From Protula sp. h YS-2021 (lineage: Eukaryota; Annelida; Polychaeta; Sabellida; Serpulidae), in the NCBI GenBank assembly GCA_949752745.1, contig OX457029.1, forward strand, positions 11,633,511-11,697,510: a stretch of DNA of 64,000 nt. Reading direction: 5' to 3'. This document shows, one piece after another, positions 27,438-42,345 of the stretch. A program made the translations under genes and the position numbers. Under the pieces are notes generated by a model. That model did no database searches, was not told the origin of the DNA, and saw only the letters and a list, made by a program, of their open reading frames with translations. The stretch's first letter is position 1. Each line of letters opens with the position of its first letter.

Positions 27438-27775
27438 TAAGTCAATTCGCACTTTGTCTTTTGCCGAAACGTTTTTGCGTTTCGACTGAATTAATTGGGA
27501 TAAGGATATAAAGAAATGATAGAAAAAACGGCAAAATCAACAAAATTCCATTTTGCCAGAAACATATTCACATGTTGGTTATTAAAGGGACTGAATAATA
27601 TGTAAAATAGCTTTTAAAAGATCATGTGATGGCTTCATAAATTTGAAAGTGTGCATGTTGAAAGAAAATTAGAATTTTGATATTGTCCCTTATCATTTCT
27701 TTATAATTTTTCTCCCAACATTTGCAGTCAAAACAACACCTTCACCGGAAAGATCCAAAAGTGCGAATTGGCTTA
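27438..27775 (+). mobile_element. MITE with AAGCCAATTCGCAC ends (copy 2)
   Basis: 'taagtcaattcgcacttt' at the left, 'aaaagtgcgaattggctta' at the right; ~338 bp; TA at the borders; same internal sequence as the 4731 copy. Confidence 0.75.
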
Positions 27776-27786
27776 TGGCTCTACAA

Positions 27787-28122
27787 TAAGCCAATTCGCA
27801 CTTTGACTTTTTCAGAAAAGTTTTTACGTTTCGGCTGAATTCAGGTGGGGTAAGGATATAAACAAATGATAGAAAACAAAACGAAAAAAAAATCAACAAA
27901 ATTCCATTTTGCCAGAAACATATTCACATGTTGGTTATTAAAGGGACTGAATAATATGTAAAATAGCTTTAAAAGATCATGTGATGGCTTCATAAATTTG
28001 AAAGCGTGCATGTTGAAAGAAAATTAGAAACTTGATGTTTTTTCCTTATCATTTCTTTATAATTTATCCCAAAAATATTTGCATCCGAAACAACACCTCC
28101 ACCGAAAATGAGAACTGGCTTA
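27787..28122 (+). mobile_element. MITE with AAGCCAATTCGCAC ends (copy 3)
   Basis: Separated from copy 2 by only ~11 bp and in the same orientation. The right end is decayed ('gagaactggctta'). Sequence from 28123 to about 28530, with 'cacttt' words and a 'gtgatttggctt' end, may be a fourth, more diverged copy. Confidence 0.7.
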
Positions 28123-32479
<4,357 letters not shown>

Positions 32480-33271
32480 AATGCATTGAAAAAAGGAATC
32501 AGTTCCAAGAAATACGTGGTATAATAATATCATAGGAAATATAGGAAATAAGTGATAAACACAGAAACCTCAAATTACAACATTTCATATTTCGGGGTTT
32601 TGATAGGAGTCTGTGTAAGACGTTGTTTGGGTTCTGCATTTGCATGAAGAACTTCTTGCACAGTCGGAGTCTTCTTTCTTTTAGGGGTATGAAGTTACTT
32701 TTTTCCATCGCAGCTTCATAGCTTAATTCTGGGAATATTATATTAATGGCTTTCTTCTGTACTGCTTCTAGTGCAATTTCTTGTTTTTTTGTGATAGCTG
32801 CACTCCAAGCTTGTACGGGATATTCTAGTTTGGTACATGAGATATTATTGCGACTTTCTATACTTCAGGTATGTATCCTTCTTGGATTGAGCAATTAAAG
32901 ATGGCTGTTATTAGTGGTGCTATTATTGGAGCTAGGTCTCTCAGAATCCAAGGATCGATGCAGTCAGGGCCAGGTGCCTTTCCTAATTTGATTTTTGTGA
33001 GGTTATCCTCTACTTCCTTAACCGTTATGATGAAGTCATCTTCAACCTTTCCGATTTTTTTATACTTCGTGGCTTCAATAGCAGGTAGGTAACTCGATAC
33101 ATTGTAAAGGCAATCATTTAATTTGTTTGCTAGTCTATGATTGTTTCCGCCACAGGTTTCTTGAGCTAGTTGATTAAGTGGTGGTGTGTCTGTTTTTATC
33201 CCAGTACTTTATGTACTTCAACTATCCCAGTACTTTATGTACTTCCACCAACTTCTGATATCACTGGTTTC

Positions 33272-34294
33272 TTAGGCCCCAGCCCTACACAGAGGCCTAG
33301 AGACTTGATGTTGGGCTCATTTGAAGGTCTCGACTTGTAGATGTACCTTTTAGCCATTTTGACCAAATTCAATCACGTGATCTTGGCCAAATTGGCCAAA
33401 AAACGCAAAAAATCGACTTGTGTTTGTACAAGCGATACCTCGAGAACGTAGAGGTCAAGAGACTTGATGTTGGGCTCATTTGAAAGGTCTCGACTTGTAG
33501 ATGTGCCTTTTGGCCATTTTGGCTAAATTCGATTACGTGATCTTGGTCAAATTGGCCAAAAAACGCAAAAATCGACTTGTGTTTGTACAAGCGATATCTC
33601 GAGAACGCAGAGGTCTAGAGACTTGATGTTAGGCTCATTTGAAAGATCTCGTGTTGTAGATGTGCCTTTTGGCCATTTTGGCCGTATTTGGTCACTTTAT
33701 CTTGGCCAAATTGGCCAAAAATACGCAAAAATCGACTTGTGTTTGTACAGGCGATATCTCGAGAACGCAGAGGCCTAGAGACTTGATGTTGGGCTCATTT
33801 GAAAGGTCTCGACTTGTAGATGTGCCTACCAGCCTCGGTGGCCAGTGATTTGAGTTTCTGCCTCGAGACTGGAAGATCGTGGGTTTAAACCCCGGTCGGG
33901 TCATACCTAAGACTTTAAAATTGGGACTCCTCCTTGCTACCCTGTGAGGCACTCCACAATGAAGGGTTAGAAGGAGGGCTGGAATGCCCCATTTCAGTAT
34001 AATGTGGCAGGGGGATCCCTATATGACCATAGCAGTTGAAAGGGATCTAAAGAACAATACGATACGATATAGATGTGCCTTTAGGCCATTTTGGCCAAAT
34101 TCGGTTACGTGATCTGCTAAATTTTGGGGGTAAAAAATGATTTTCCGCCAGCCAGTATCATTGTTTTTCAAAGTTTTGAGCAGAAGTAGGACATTTATTT
34201 TCTTGGCCTAAACTGGCCAACAGGTTCAAAACCATAGACGACCCCTCACAATTTTGGGGGCGTTGGGGCCTGTTAGTGTTCACTGAATACTTGT
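33272..34294 (+). repeat. GTCC-type module inserted in the LINE, ~158-bp units
   Basis: Starts 'taggccccagccctaca' and ends 'gcgttggggcctgttagtgt' plus 'tcactgaatacttg', the same end as the 39591 copy. About four units carry 'gagacttgatgttgggctca', 'tttggccattttgg' and 'gcgatatctcgagaacg'. It lacks the GTCC head. A SINE (33828-34069) is inserted in it. Confidence 0.75.
33828..34069 (+). mobile_element. tRNA-derived SINE with 11-bp target duplication
   Basis: tRNA-like head with a 'gtgggtttaaacccc' B-box region, then a core with 'catacctaagactttaaaat' and 'cagtataatgtggcagg', and a (TACGA)n tail. It is flanked by 'tagatgtgcct' at 33817-33827 and 34070-34080. The core resembles widespread molluscan/metazoan SINE cores, from memory. 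Confidence 0.75.
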
Positions 34295-35357
34295 AACCTT
34301 TGAACCGCTCTACGAAATTTTTTGTAAAAGGTTTCTCTTAGTGTCCTGTTCATACGGTTTATTTTATTCCTCACTTTTATTGAACGTGTTGAGCTCCTTG
34401 TGCTTTCGTTGATTGCCTTAACAGAAGCATTTCTTTAAATATTGAGTTAAACGAGGGTTTGCCTTTCGTGTGGATGTTGATTGTTTTCATTGGGAAATGT
34501 GGACTTATGAGATCCTTCATTATTTTCTTGAACGTTTTAATCTTTTCTTGGCACGTTTGTGTTCTAAAAGCACAGGTCCAGTTAATTCTTTTGAGGTGAT
34601 ATATGAACAATGCTTTTTCATTTTGCCCTTTCACTCTTACGGGTTTTGTCGTAGTGTATCCTCTTGGTTTATTGTATATAGGTTTTGGTGTTACAATAAA
34701 TGATTCATGATCTGATCGTCCAATGCTTGGTCTTATCTCTGCATTATTGTAGTATTCAGAGAGGTTAGGAAAACATTTATCAAGGGTGTTTTCTCCTCTG
34801 GTTGCCTGTTTAATTATTTGTTTAATGTTTCCGTTTACGGTGTGTTTATCTCGAAAGGCATTAAAGTCTCCTAGTATAACGATTCCACTTGATATTTGCT
34901 CTGTTATCTGTCAATTCCTTCCCACAGGTGTTGTTTCAATTCAGATTGGTTTGCCAATGGTGGCTGGTATACGACACATACACAGGTTGCTGTAACTTCT
35001 CTGGACAATTTACCTGGTCTGATCTTAATCCAAACTGATTCTATTTCTTTATTTTTGAGTATTTCCATTCTTTGGAAAGGTGCTTTTTCTTTTATGTACA
35101 GGCATATTCCCCCCCTCTCTTTTATTTTTTCTGTCTTTTCTTATCATCTGGTAACTGTCTATTTGTGGTGGATCTTCGGATGTATCTTCATTTAACCATA
35201 TTTTATTTATTACACATATATCAGTGTTGTTTTATCTGTAGTTCACATGATAGTTCGTCTATTTTTTCTTTAAGGATCTCACGTTTGAACAGAACAGAAC
35301 GGGAAAGTTATATCTATTGTTTATGTGTGTTTTTGTTTCTTTATTCTCTGGTTGCTA

Positions 35358-36032
35358 TTATATTATAATACTTTTGTGTGTGTTTGGATTTTTGTTTCTT
35401 CGCACAATTTCGCCCAGCTGTATGATAAGGTCTTGTTCCCCGTTCGCTTTCCTTCGTTTAAGTTCCTCGATGAGTCGCTTATTTTTCTCTCTTTCTTGTG
35501 GCGTCATATCTTGGGAAATAAATATATTTCGGAATGTTGGTGACTTTCGCAGCCGTTTGGCATTCGGGAGGATTTTTCTCTTTTGTTCAACAGTTTTCAA
35601 TTTAATGAGGAGTGGTCGTGGCTTATTTGCTATACTGCTGGTTGCTGTACCTAGTCTTTTGATTTCTGTTACTTCTATATCTTTTGTTACAATGTGCCGG
35701 CATATACCTGTCAGCTGTGGTGGTAGTTGGCCTTTTTCTGATAGTCCGAACACAACAAGGTTCAATATGCGCGCTTCTCCTTCATTGTATTCTCTAAGTG
35801 AATCTATGAATTGTTTTGGTTGTGTACCCTCGTTTTGTGTAACTTCAGTACTACGTTCTATAGTTTCTTTAATTTCTTTAGACACACTGTTTAATTCTTT
35901 CACTTTGTTTGCACATGATTCCATCATGTTGGTGCTGGTTTTGGGTATTTCTTCTGCTACTTCCTCGGTTTTACTGACCCGTGTATTATTTGGCCTTGTG
36001 ATTTGATAAAAAGTCCTCTCAATATTTTCCAA
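35358..36032 (-). pseudogene. LINE ORF1-like protein
   Basis: 224 codons. The N-terminal part looks coiled-coil-like (V-K-E-L-N-S-V-S-K-E-I-K-E-T-I). Then come I-L-N-L-V-V-F-G-L-S-E, R-L-G-T-A, R-P-L-L-I-K-L and the Q-D-M-T-P-Q-E-R-E-K-N-K-R-L-I-E-E-L-K-R-R end typical of RRM-containing ORF1 proteins of CR1/Jockey-group LINEs, which bind the element RNA. Upstream the frame is broken before a PHD-like segment, so the original ORF1 was longer. Confidence 0.75.
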
Positions 36033-36300
36033 CCTTTCTTTTCATTTGCTCTTCCATTTTCGTGCATCTTATTGTTGTTGGTGTTGCCTTGTGAGTTCCT
36101 TCTGTACTTACTGTATATTTCTTCGTGCTTAGGTACACAGGTTTTACATATAAACAGGAGAGCATGCGCATTACTTGTTAAAATGCTGAAGTCTTGATAG
36201 GTGATATCAGCACATTAAGCACTAAACCATTTGTTGCATAGTTCACATCCTAAGTGTTGACCTCTTTTATTGCACATATCACCGGGCTGCCAACCATTAT

Positions 36301-37294
36301 TTTTGCCGTCTTTGTTTGGTCTTTCTCGTCTTGATTGATTGTCGTTTTGGTTTAGCTATTTGTTGTGGTGCGTCATTGTCTTTATTGGTATTGAAGGCGT
36401 TAAGAGTTGATATTAAGTCCATTTTGTTGCATTATTTGGTCATTCAAGTCGGAGTTTCCGTCGCCAGTTTTTCCTTGTAAGAATAATTGCTTTTTTGGTG
36501 TTGTTTTGTTGTTTTCAACCGATCGTTGAGTATAGCAGTCGCTGCACTCGTTTTAGTCAGTGGTCTGGTATAAGCAAGTGCCATGCAAAATTGATGTATG
36601 AAAGAAAGGTAAAACAGAAAAAGATTTTGGCGTTTGATGAAAATGATAATAACCCAATTCCTGCTTTTAGTTTATTTTCTGAAGATTTATTGTTACTTGG
36701 CAATAAAGTGCTGCAAGTTAATATAAACGGTTCAAGCTATATAATAACATCAATAATTAATAATTTTATTTTAAAAAATATGGATCAATAATTATTACGT
36801 CATAACGGTTCCCCGAGGATTTTTATTTGATATCAGTTTCTTTTGTTTTTTTTTTTTTTGAAAGTTTTTACGTCATAACGGTTCCCCGAGGATTTTTATT
36901 TGATATCAGTTTCTTTTGTTTTTTGAGTGTATGCGATTTCTTTACTAAATTGGTTGATAAATGGTTTTGGAAAACACGTTTTATTCTGGTTTCAATTAAC
37001 ACTTTTTTAACCACTAGAAGGTTTTTATTTGGTTTAGAAAAAGTTTCAACCTTTCCTAAACCAAATAAAAACATTTCATTTTTTACCGGGAACTTGAATA
37101 ATAGCCTATACAACAGTTTGTAACTGCATCCTTTCTTGAGTTTAGAGCATGAAAGCTACAAGATGGATGCCAGGAATGGAAACAGAAAACAGATAATGTG
37201 ATGCGCACGACCATTACAAGCATCACGTAATCCCACACCTTTATTAATTCCCTGCACCGTGTCCGTGCGAATAGTTATACCGAAGAAAACAAAC
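36301..37294. other. No gene recognised; internal direct duplication
   Basis: 'acgtcataacggttccccga' occurs twice (36796 and 36868), each followed by 'ggatttttatttgatatcag'. A 'ggtttagaaaaagtttcaac' inverted pair lies at 37020-37070. Presumably upstream sequence and promoter of the candidate GRPEL1 first exon at its right end. Confidence 0.4.
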
Positions 37295-37377
37295 ATGGCG
37301 GCCAACATGTGTTTAAAGTTTTGCAGAAATTATTCAATTTCTAATCACTTATTTCAAAGGAAGACGATTCAAAATAA
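37295..37377 (+). CDS. Candidate first exon of GRPEL1 (mitochondrial presequence)
   Basis: ATG in strong context (AACATGGCGG) opens 27 codons plus two bases before a GT (TAA|GTATGG). The peptide starts M-A-A-N-M-C-L-K-F-C-R-N-Y-S and has Arg/Lys/Ser but no acidic residue, as in mitochondrial targeting sequences. The two spare bases fit exactly the single base at the start of the exon at 50011. The intron would be 12.6 kb and filled with repeats. The donor is not strong and the exon could belong to another gene, so this is inference. Confidence 0.45.
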
Positions 37378-37636
37378 GTATGGGATTCGACAATGATACG
37401 TAATAAATTTCGGGAAGAAGAAACGTCCAAAGTGATGGAATGCTTAAAATATTCCAGTTTGACCTTTGTCACTGGCCAGAATGTGAAGTCGTTTGCGTTA
37501 TGCAATAAAGGAAGAAAATTACAATAATTCATATTATGAGAACTTCGATGAAATATTTACTATAGGATTTTGCATTATAGTAAACAATCTCACACTTTTG
37601 GCAAGAGACAGAAACGTCGTTTGGACTGCACCTCAA

Positions 37637-38210
37637 TAAACCAATTCACACTTTGACTTTCGCGGAAAAAAATTTGCGTTTCGGCTGAATTCAGTTTGGA
37701 TACAAGGCATGGAACATTCAAATTGACCAGCACATCGTAATTGGTTATTTTACAAACTCGTCTGTTGGCTGATGAAAATTATTATGACCCATAATAAGAA
37801 TGTAATAGTGAATGGCATGGCTTAAAGTTTGTCAATAAACATGGAACAACCGCCGCAAATGCTGTTGTCGCATTAAAAGAACACATTTTCAGTTTTGCCA
37901 ATTACGATGTGCTATTCAATTTTATGTTTCTCTCCTTGTAGGGATATAAACAAATGAATGGGGAAAAACGGCAAAAATTATCAAAATTCCATTTTTCTAG
38001 AAACATATTCACATGCTGGTTATTAAAGGGACTGAATAAGATCATTGATTGATTGATCATATGATGGCGTTATAAATTTGAAAGTGCGCATGTAGAAAGA
38101 CAATTAGAATTCTGATGTTTTTCTCTTATCATTTCTTTATAATTTATCGCAAAAAATTGCAGTCGAAACAACATCTCCACCGGAAAGATTCGAAAGTGGG
38201 AATTGGCTTA
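37637..38210 (+). mobile_element. MITE with AAGCCAATTCGCAC ends (copy 4, enlarged)
   Basis: 'taaaccaattcacactttg' left and 'gaaagtgggaattggctta' right. Length ~574 bp because ~230 bp of extra sequence is inserted after 'tcggctgaattcag' (about 37700-37930). That insert has 'attgaccagcacatcgtaat' against 'attacgatgtgctattcaat', an inverted pair, so it is itself a small nested inverted-repeat element. 38211-39249 holds a decayed relative near 38725 and nothing else I can name. Confidence 0.7.
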
Positions 38211-39590
38211 TAAACCGATTCATAATTTCATAGATTAAAAAAAAAACACTCCAATTCTACTTTTTAGAATATCTCTCTGTCCTGTGCTTGTACTTAACAG
38301 ATACGAGATAGAGGAAAGAGAATTGGTTGGAGTAGATCGTGATTGGTGACAATAAAACGTTCAATTCTAACTAAACTGAATGAGCCATATATAAATTTGA
38401 CAACCCTTTCAACTCAAATATTCCTAATTTTTATGTACTTGACAAATAAAAATTGATTTCAGCCGCAGAAGATGTTCTTTTCAATTTCACCAATTTAGAT
38501 CTACTGTAACCATTCGTTCTTCTCCCCCTTGTAGATCCCTTTTTGTGTAAGAAATTCATTATAATAATGTCCTTAGTAATTTTTCCCACTATCCAGTGAA
38601 GTTTGGACACCTTATAGATACGTCATTGCAGAGAAAACCAACTTTTCTGTATTTTCCATATTTGTTTCTGAATATTTTCCACCACTGGAACCCTGCGAGT
38701 GTCCTCTACTGAAAGCGTGAACTGGTTTATAAGTCAACTCACACTGGGCGTTCCGAAAAAAAATCAATATGCGCGAAATTTATGTTTTGACTACAAACTA
38801 ACCGGATGAAAAGAAATGGCAGATTTCGCGTGGATGTCAAATTCCTTTGCACCAAACAGTGATGTTGGACTCGCGTCCTATTTTAAAAACTTCATAAAAC
38901 TCTATAAAAAGTTCTAAATTACAGTTGCTTATATGTTCTGAATATGAACTTTATTTTTTTTTCTTTAATTTTTTAACTGATTCGCTTGAGGTCGAAGTGC
39001 AAAATTTTTGCGCTTTTTGTTCGGACTCCCAAAGTTTGAGTAGGCATAGCCATGGCTTTTTCTTGACCTCACTTTCTTTAAAATTTATCTTTTCATGCAA
39101 TTACAGCACCAATAAGCGGTTTCAAACTTTAAATCTTGAAGAAAAATTGTGGCCTTTTGGCTGCATTATATGAGATAAACGTAAATGAAAGATTAATACA
39201 AGTTCAGTTTGCTATAATTCTGTTCACAAGTGCATGGGGGTTAGGGATGATGGGGATAAAACAAGCTATTATTTAAAATAATATGTCAAGCAAATAAGAA
39301 ACATCAATTTTTTAGCGCAATTAGTTGTTGCTGCTTTATGATAAATTGCTTAAACGTAACACCTTGAGTTAAAGTGATGTGTAAGAATTGTCTACTTCAT
39401 TTTGTAGTCGTATATATGTTACAGGCCATGAGTGAAACCAGGCTATGTATATATAGCCTAGGCTATGAATACATGGCCTGATGCGACCAGGCTATCTAGC
39501 CTAGGCTCTTTATTCATAGCCTGAATTTGCAGTAAAAAAATTTCACTCATGGCCTGAAATGTCTGATGACATTGATTGCTATCTTTAGAC

Positions 39591-41031
39591 CCCAACCCTA
39601 CAGGGTTGGGGGCCTATAGACTTGGGGTGTCTGTCCGTCTGTCTGTCCGTCATCGCTTTTTTGTACAAGCGATATCTCGAGAACGCAGAGGCCTAGAGAC
39701 TTGATGTTAGGCTCATTTGAAAGGTCTCGACTTGTAGATGTGCCTTTTGGCCATTTTGGCCAAATTCGATCACGTGATCTTGGCCAAATTGGCCAAAAAT
39801 GCAAAAAATCGACTTGTGTTTGTACAGGCGATATCTCGTAAACGCAGATGACTAGAGACTTGATGTTTGGCTCATTTGAAGGTCTCGACTTGTAGATGTG
39901 CCTTTTGGCCATTTTGGCCAAATTCGATCACGTGATCTTGGCCAAATTGGCCAAAAACGCCAAAAATCGACTTGTGTTTGTACAGGCGATATCTCGAGAA
40001 CGCAGAGGCCTAGAGACTTGATGTTAGGCTCATTTGAAAGATCTCGTGTTGTAGATGTGCCTTTAGGCCATTTTGGCCAAATTCGATCACGTGATCTTGG
40101 CCAAATTGACCAAAAACGAAAAAAATCGACTTGTGTTTGTACAGGCGATATCTCGAGAACGCAGAGGCCTAGAGACTTGATGTTAGGCTCATTTGAAAGA
40201 TCTCGTGTTGTAGATGTGCCTTTTGGCCATTTTGGCCGAATTCGATCACGTGATCTTAGCCAAAAAACGCAAAAATCGACTTGTGTTTGTAAGGCAATAT
40301 CTCAAGAACGCAGAGGCCTAGAGACTTGATGTTGGGCTCATTTGAAAGGTCTCGACTTGTAGATGTGCCTTTTGACCATTTTGGCCAAATTCGATCACGT
40401 GATCTTGGCCAAATTGACCAAAAAACGCAAAAATCGACTTGTGTTTGTACAGGAGATATCTCGAGAGCGCAGAGGCCTAGAGACTTGATGTTGGCTCATT
40501 TGAAAGGTCTCGACTTGTAGATGTGCCTTTAGGCCATTTTGGCCAAATTCGATCACGTGATCTTGGCCAAATTGGCAAAAAATGCAAAAAAATCGACTTG
40601 TGTTTGTACAGGCGATATCTCGAGAACGCAGAGGCCTAGAGACTTGATGTTTGGCTCATTTGAAAGACATTTTGACCGAATGCAGTCACGTGATCTTGGC
40701 CAAATTGGCCAAAAAACGCAAAAATCGACTTGTGTTTGTACAGGCGATATCTCGAGAACGCAGAGGCCTAGAGACTTGATGTTGGGCTCAATTGAAAAGT
40801 CTCGACTTGTAGATGTGCCTTTAGGCCATTTTGGCCAAATTCGGTCACGTGATCTGCTAAATTTTGGGGGTAAAAAAAGATTTTCCGCCAGCCAGTATCA
40901 TTGTTTTTTAAAGTTTTGAGCAGGACATTTATTTTTCTTGGCCTAAACTGGCCAACAGGTTCAAAACCATAGACGACCCCTTACAATTTTGGGGGCGTTG
41001 GGGCCTGTTAGTGTTCACTGAATACTTGTTA
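39591..41031 (+). repeat. GTCC module with about eight ~155-bp units, TTA duplication
   Basis: Head hairpin 'agaccccaaccctacaggg' / 'ttgggggcctatag', then 'gtctgtccgtctgtctgtcc', then units each with 'gagacttgatgtt', 'tgtagatgtgcctttt', 'ggccattttggccaaattcg' and 'gcgatatctcgagaacgcag'. Ends 'cactgaatacttg'. Comparison with the uninterrupted opposite arm (44049-44055 region) shows a 3-bp TTA duplication at the insertion point. Confidence 0.8.
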
Positions 41032-42272
41032 TTAATTATTTATGAGTGTTTTTAATTGCAATTTTAATTTGCAATTTTCAACTCTAATTGAAGTCTAAGA
41101 TGGAAAATCTTCAATCATGCCTTTGTGAGCGGTAATCCCCGTTTTACAACAAATTCCTGTTCTTTGATATGTCTTTTATGGCGACGACTGATAATTGTGG
41201 GTGTTTCAGTTGCAATTGTTAGATCTAAGAGGGAAGTAAAGTTTGTTTATTAATGATTTATTGTATCTCTAATTTCTTTTTTATTTGGAATTAAGTCACC
41301 CTGACACTAAACCCCCGAAATTGTGCTATTTCTTGTGAACTTTATTTCTCAATCTGAATCAGCAAACCGTTTCAATAATGTACATTTAAAAATACATAAA
41401 ATTCAATAAAATGCTGCAAATTAAGCACAAATAAACCCCTTTAATTTACTCAAGACAACTTGAATAATATTTCATTATTAAAATGAACCCTATGTTGCTC
41501 TGATTTACGCTATAAAGCTACACTTAATGTTTACACTTTGAAATTAAAATTATTTAAAACTCATGTTATGTAAAAATCTTTCTTTAAATTTTTTACTGCA
41601 CAAAAAAGAAGCAATTCTTGAGATCAAAAATTATGTTGTTATTATTGATCTCAATTATTCAAGTTTTCATTTCCAAAATTTAATTGTCGATTCGTTATAT
41701 TTTATGCAAATGTGTGTCTCCTTTAAGATTTTTTAAGTTTGTAAATTTGATTTTTCGATCTCAAAAATAAATTTTTGGCATTTAAAATTCAATTATTGAT
41801 AGCAAAATATAAATTATTGAGAACTACATTGATTTATTGATATCTTTAATTAACAAGCTATTATTTAAAATAAGAATATGTCAAGTAAATAAGAAACCCT
41901 GTTTTTTTCAGAGCAATTGCTTATTGGCAATTAGTAACTAGCGTTATAGTAAATTATATAAACGTAAAACCGTAAGTGAAAGTGATGTGTAAAATTTTTC
42001 TACTTTATTTAGTGGTCTTATATATGTTCGGTCGTATATACACGGAATATACGACTTTTAATGTTCAGTCGTATATACAAGGAATATACGACTTTCAATG
42101 TTCAGTCGTATATACAAGGAATATACGACTTTCAATGTTCAGTCGTATATGCAAGGAATATACGACTTTCCAAATTGCTGTTGTGGTAAGGACGCAATAT
42201 AATGTGAATTTCGTCCAGGACTGAAATATTGATTTTTTAGGTGTATTACAATGACAGGTCTCAGTCGTACAA

Positions 42273-42345
42273 CTGGTCCAGTGGCGTGGTTGATAGAGCG
42301 TGGGACTTCAAATCGTTTGGTCTGGGGTTCAAGTCCCATCGAGAC
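42273..42345 (+). repeat. tRNA-like sequence in the foldback spacer
   Basis: A-box-like 'tggcgtggttgatagagcg', anticodon region 'gggacttcaaatc' and B-box 'ggttcaagtcc'. The acceptor ends do not pair convincingly, so a tRNA pseudogene or SINE head is more likely than a functional gene. Confidence 0.5.

Larger units (their letters stand above)
32480..36300 (-). mobile_element. CR1/L2-like LINE, broken and internally deleted
   Basis: Read on the - strand, in order: a PHD-type Cys/His segment (C-N-K-R-G-Q-H-L-G-C-E-L-C-N-K-W-F, about 36240-36290), ORF1 (35358-36032), an endonuclease region with E-S-V-W-I-K-I-R-P (about 35035) and I-V-I-L-G-D-F-N-A (about 34885), a later segment near 34377-34634, reverse-transcriptase words K-L-G-K-A-P-G-P-D-C-I-D-P-W (about 32990), and a C-terminal segment with R-R-L-R-L-C-K-K-F-F. 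Between the last two, near 32850, the palm domain with its YxDD motif is missing: an internal deletion. A GTCC module (33272-34294) interrupts the endonuclease-RT linker. Frames are broken in several places; the element is dead. Confidence 0.8.

Noticed and set aside
35317..36006. 229-codon + strand open frame
   Set aside because: Antisense of the LINE ORF1 frame, hydrophobic by composition, no family signature.
39598..40919. Several open frames of 60-140 codons on both strands in the GTCC module
   Set aside because: They follow the ~155-bp tandem period, a multiple-of-three artefact, with no conserved domain. The same module elsewhere is frame-broken.
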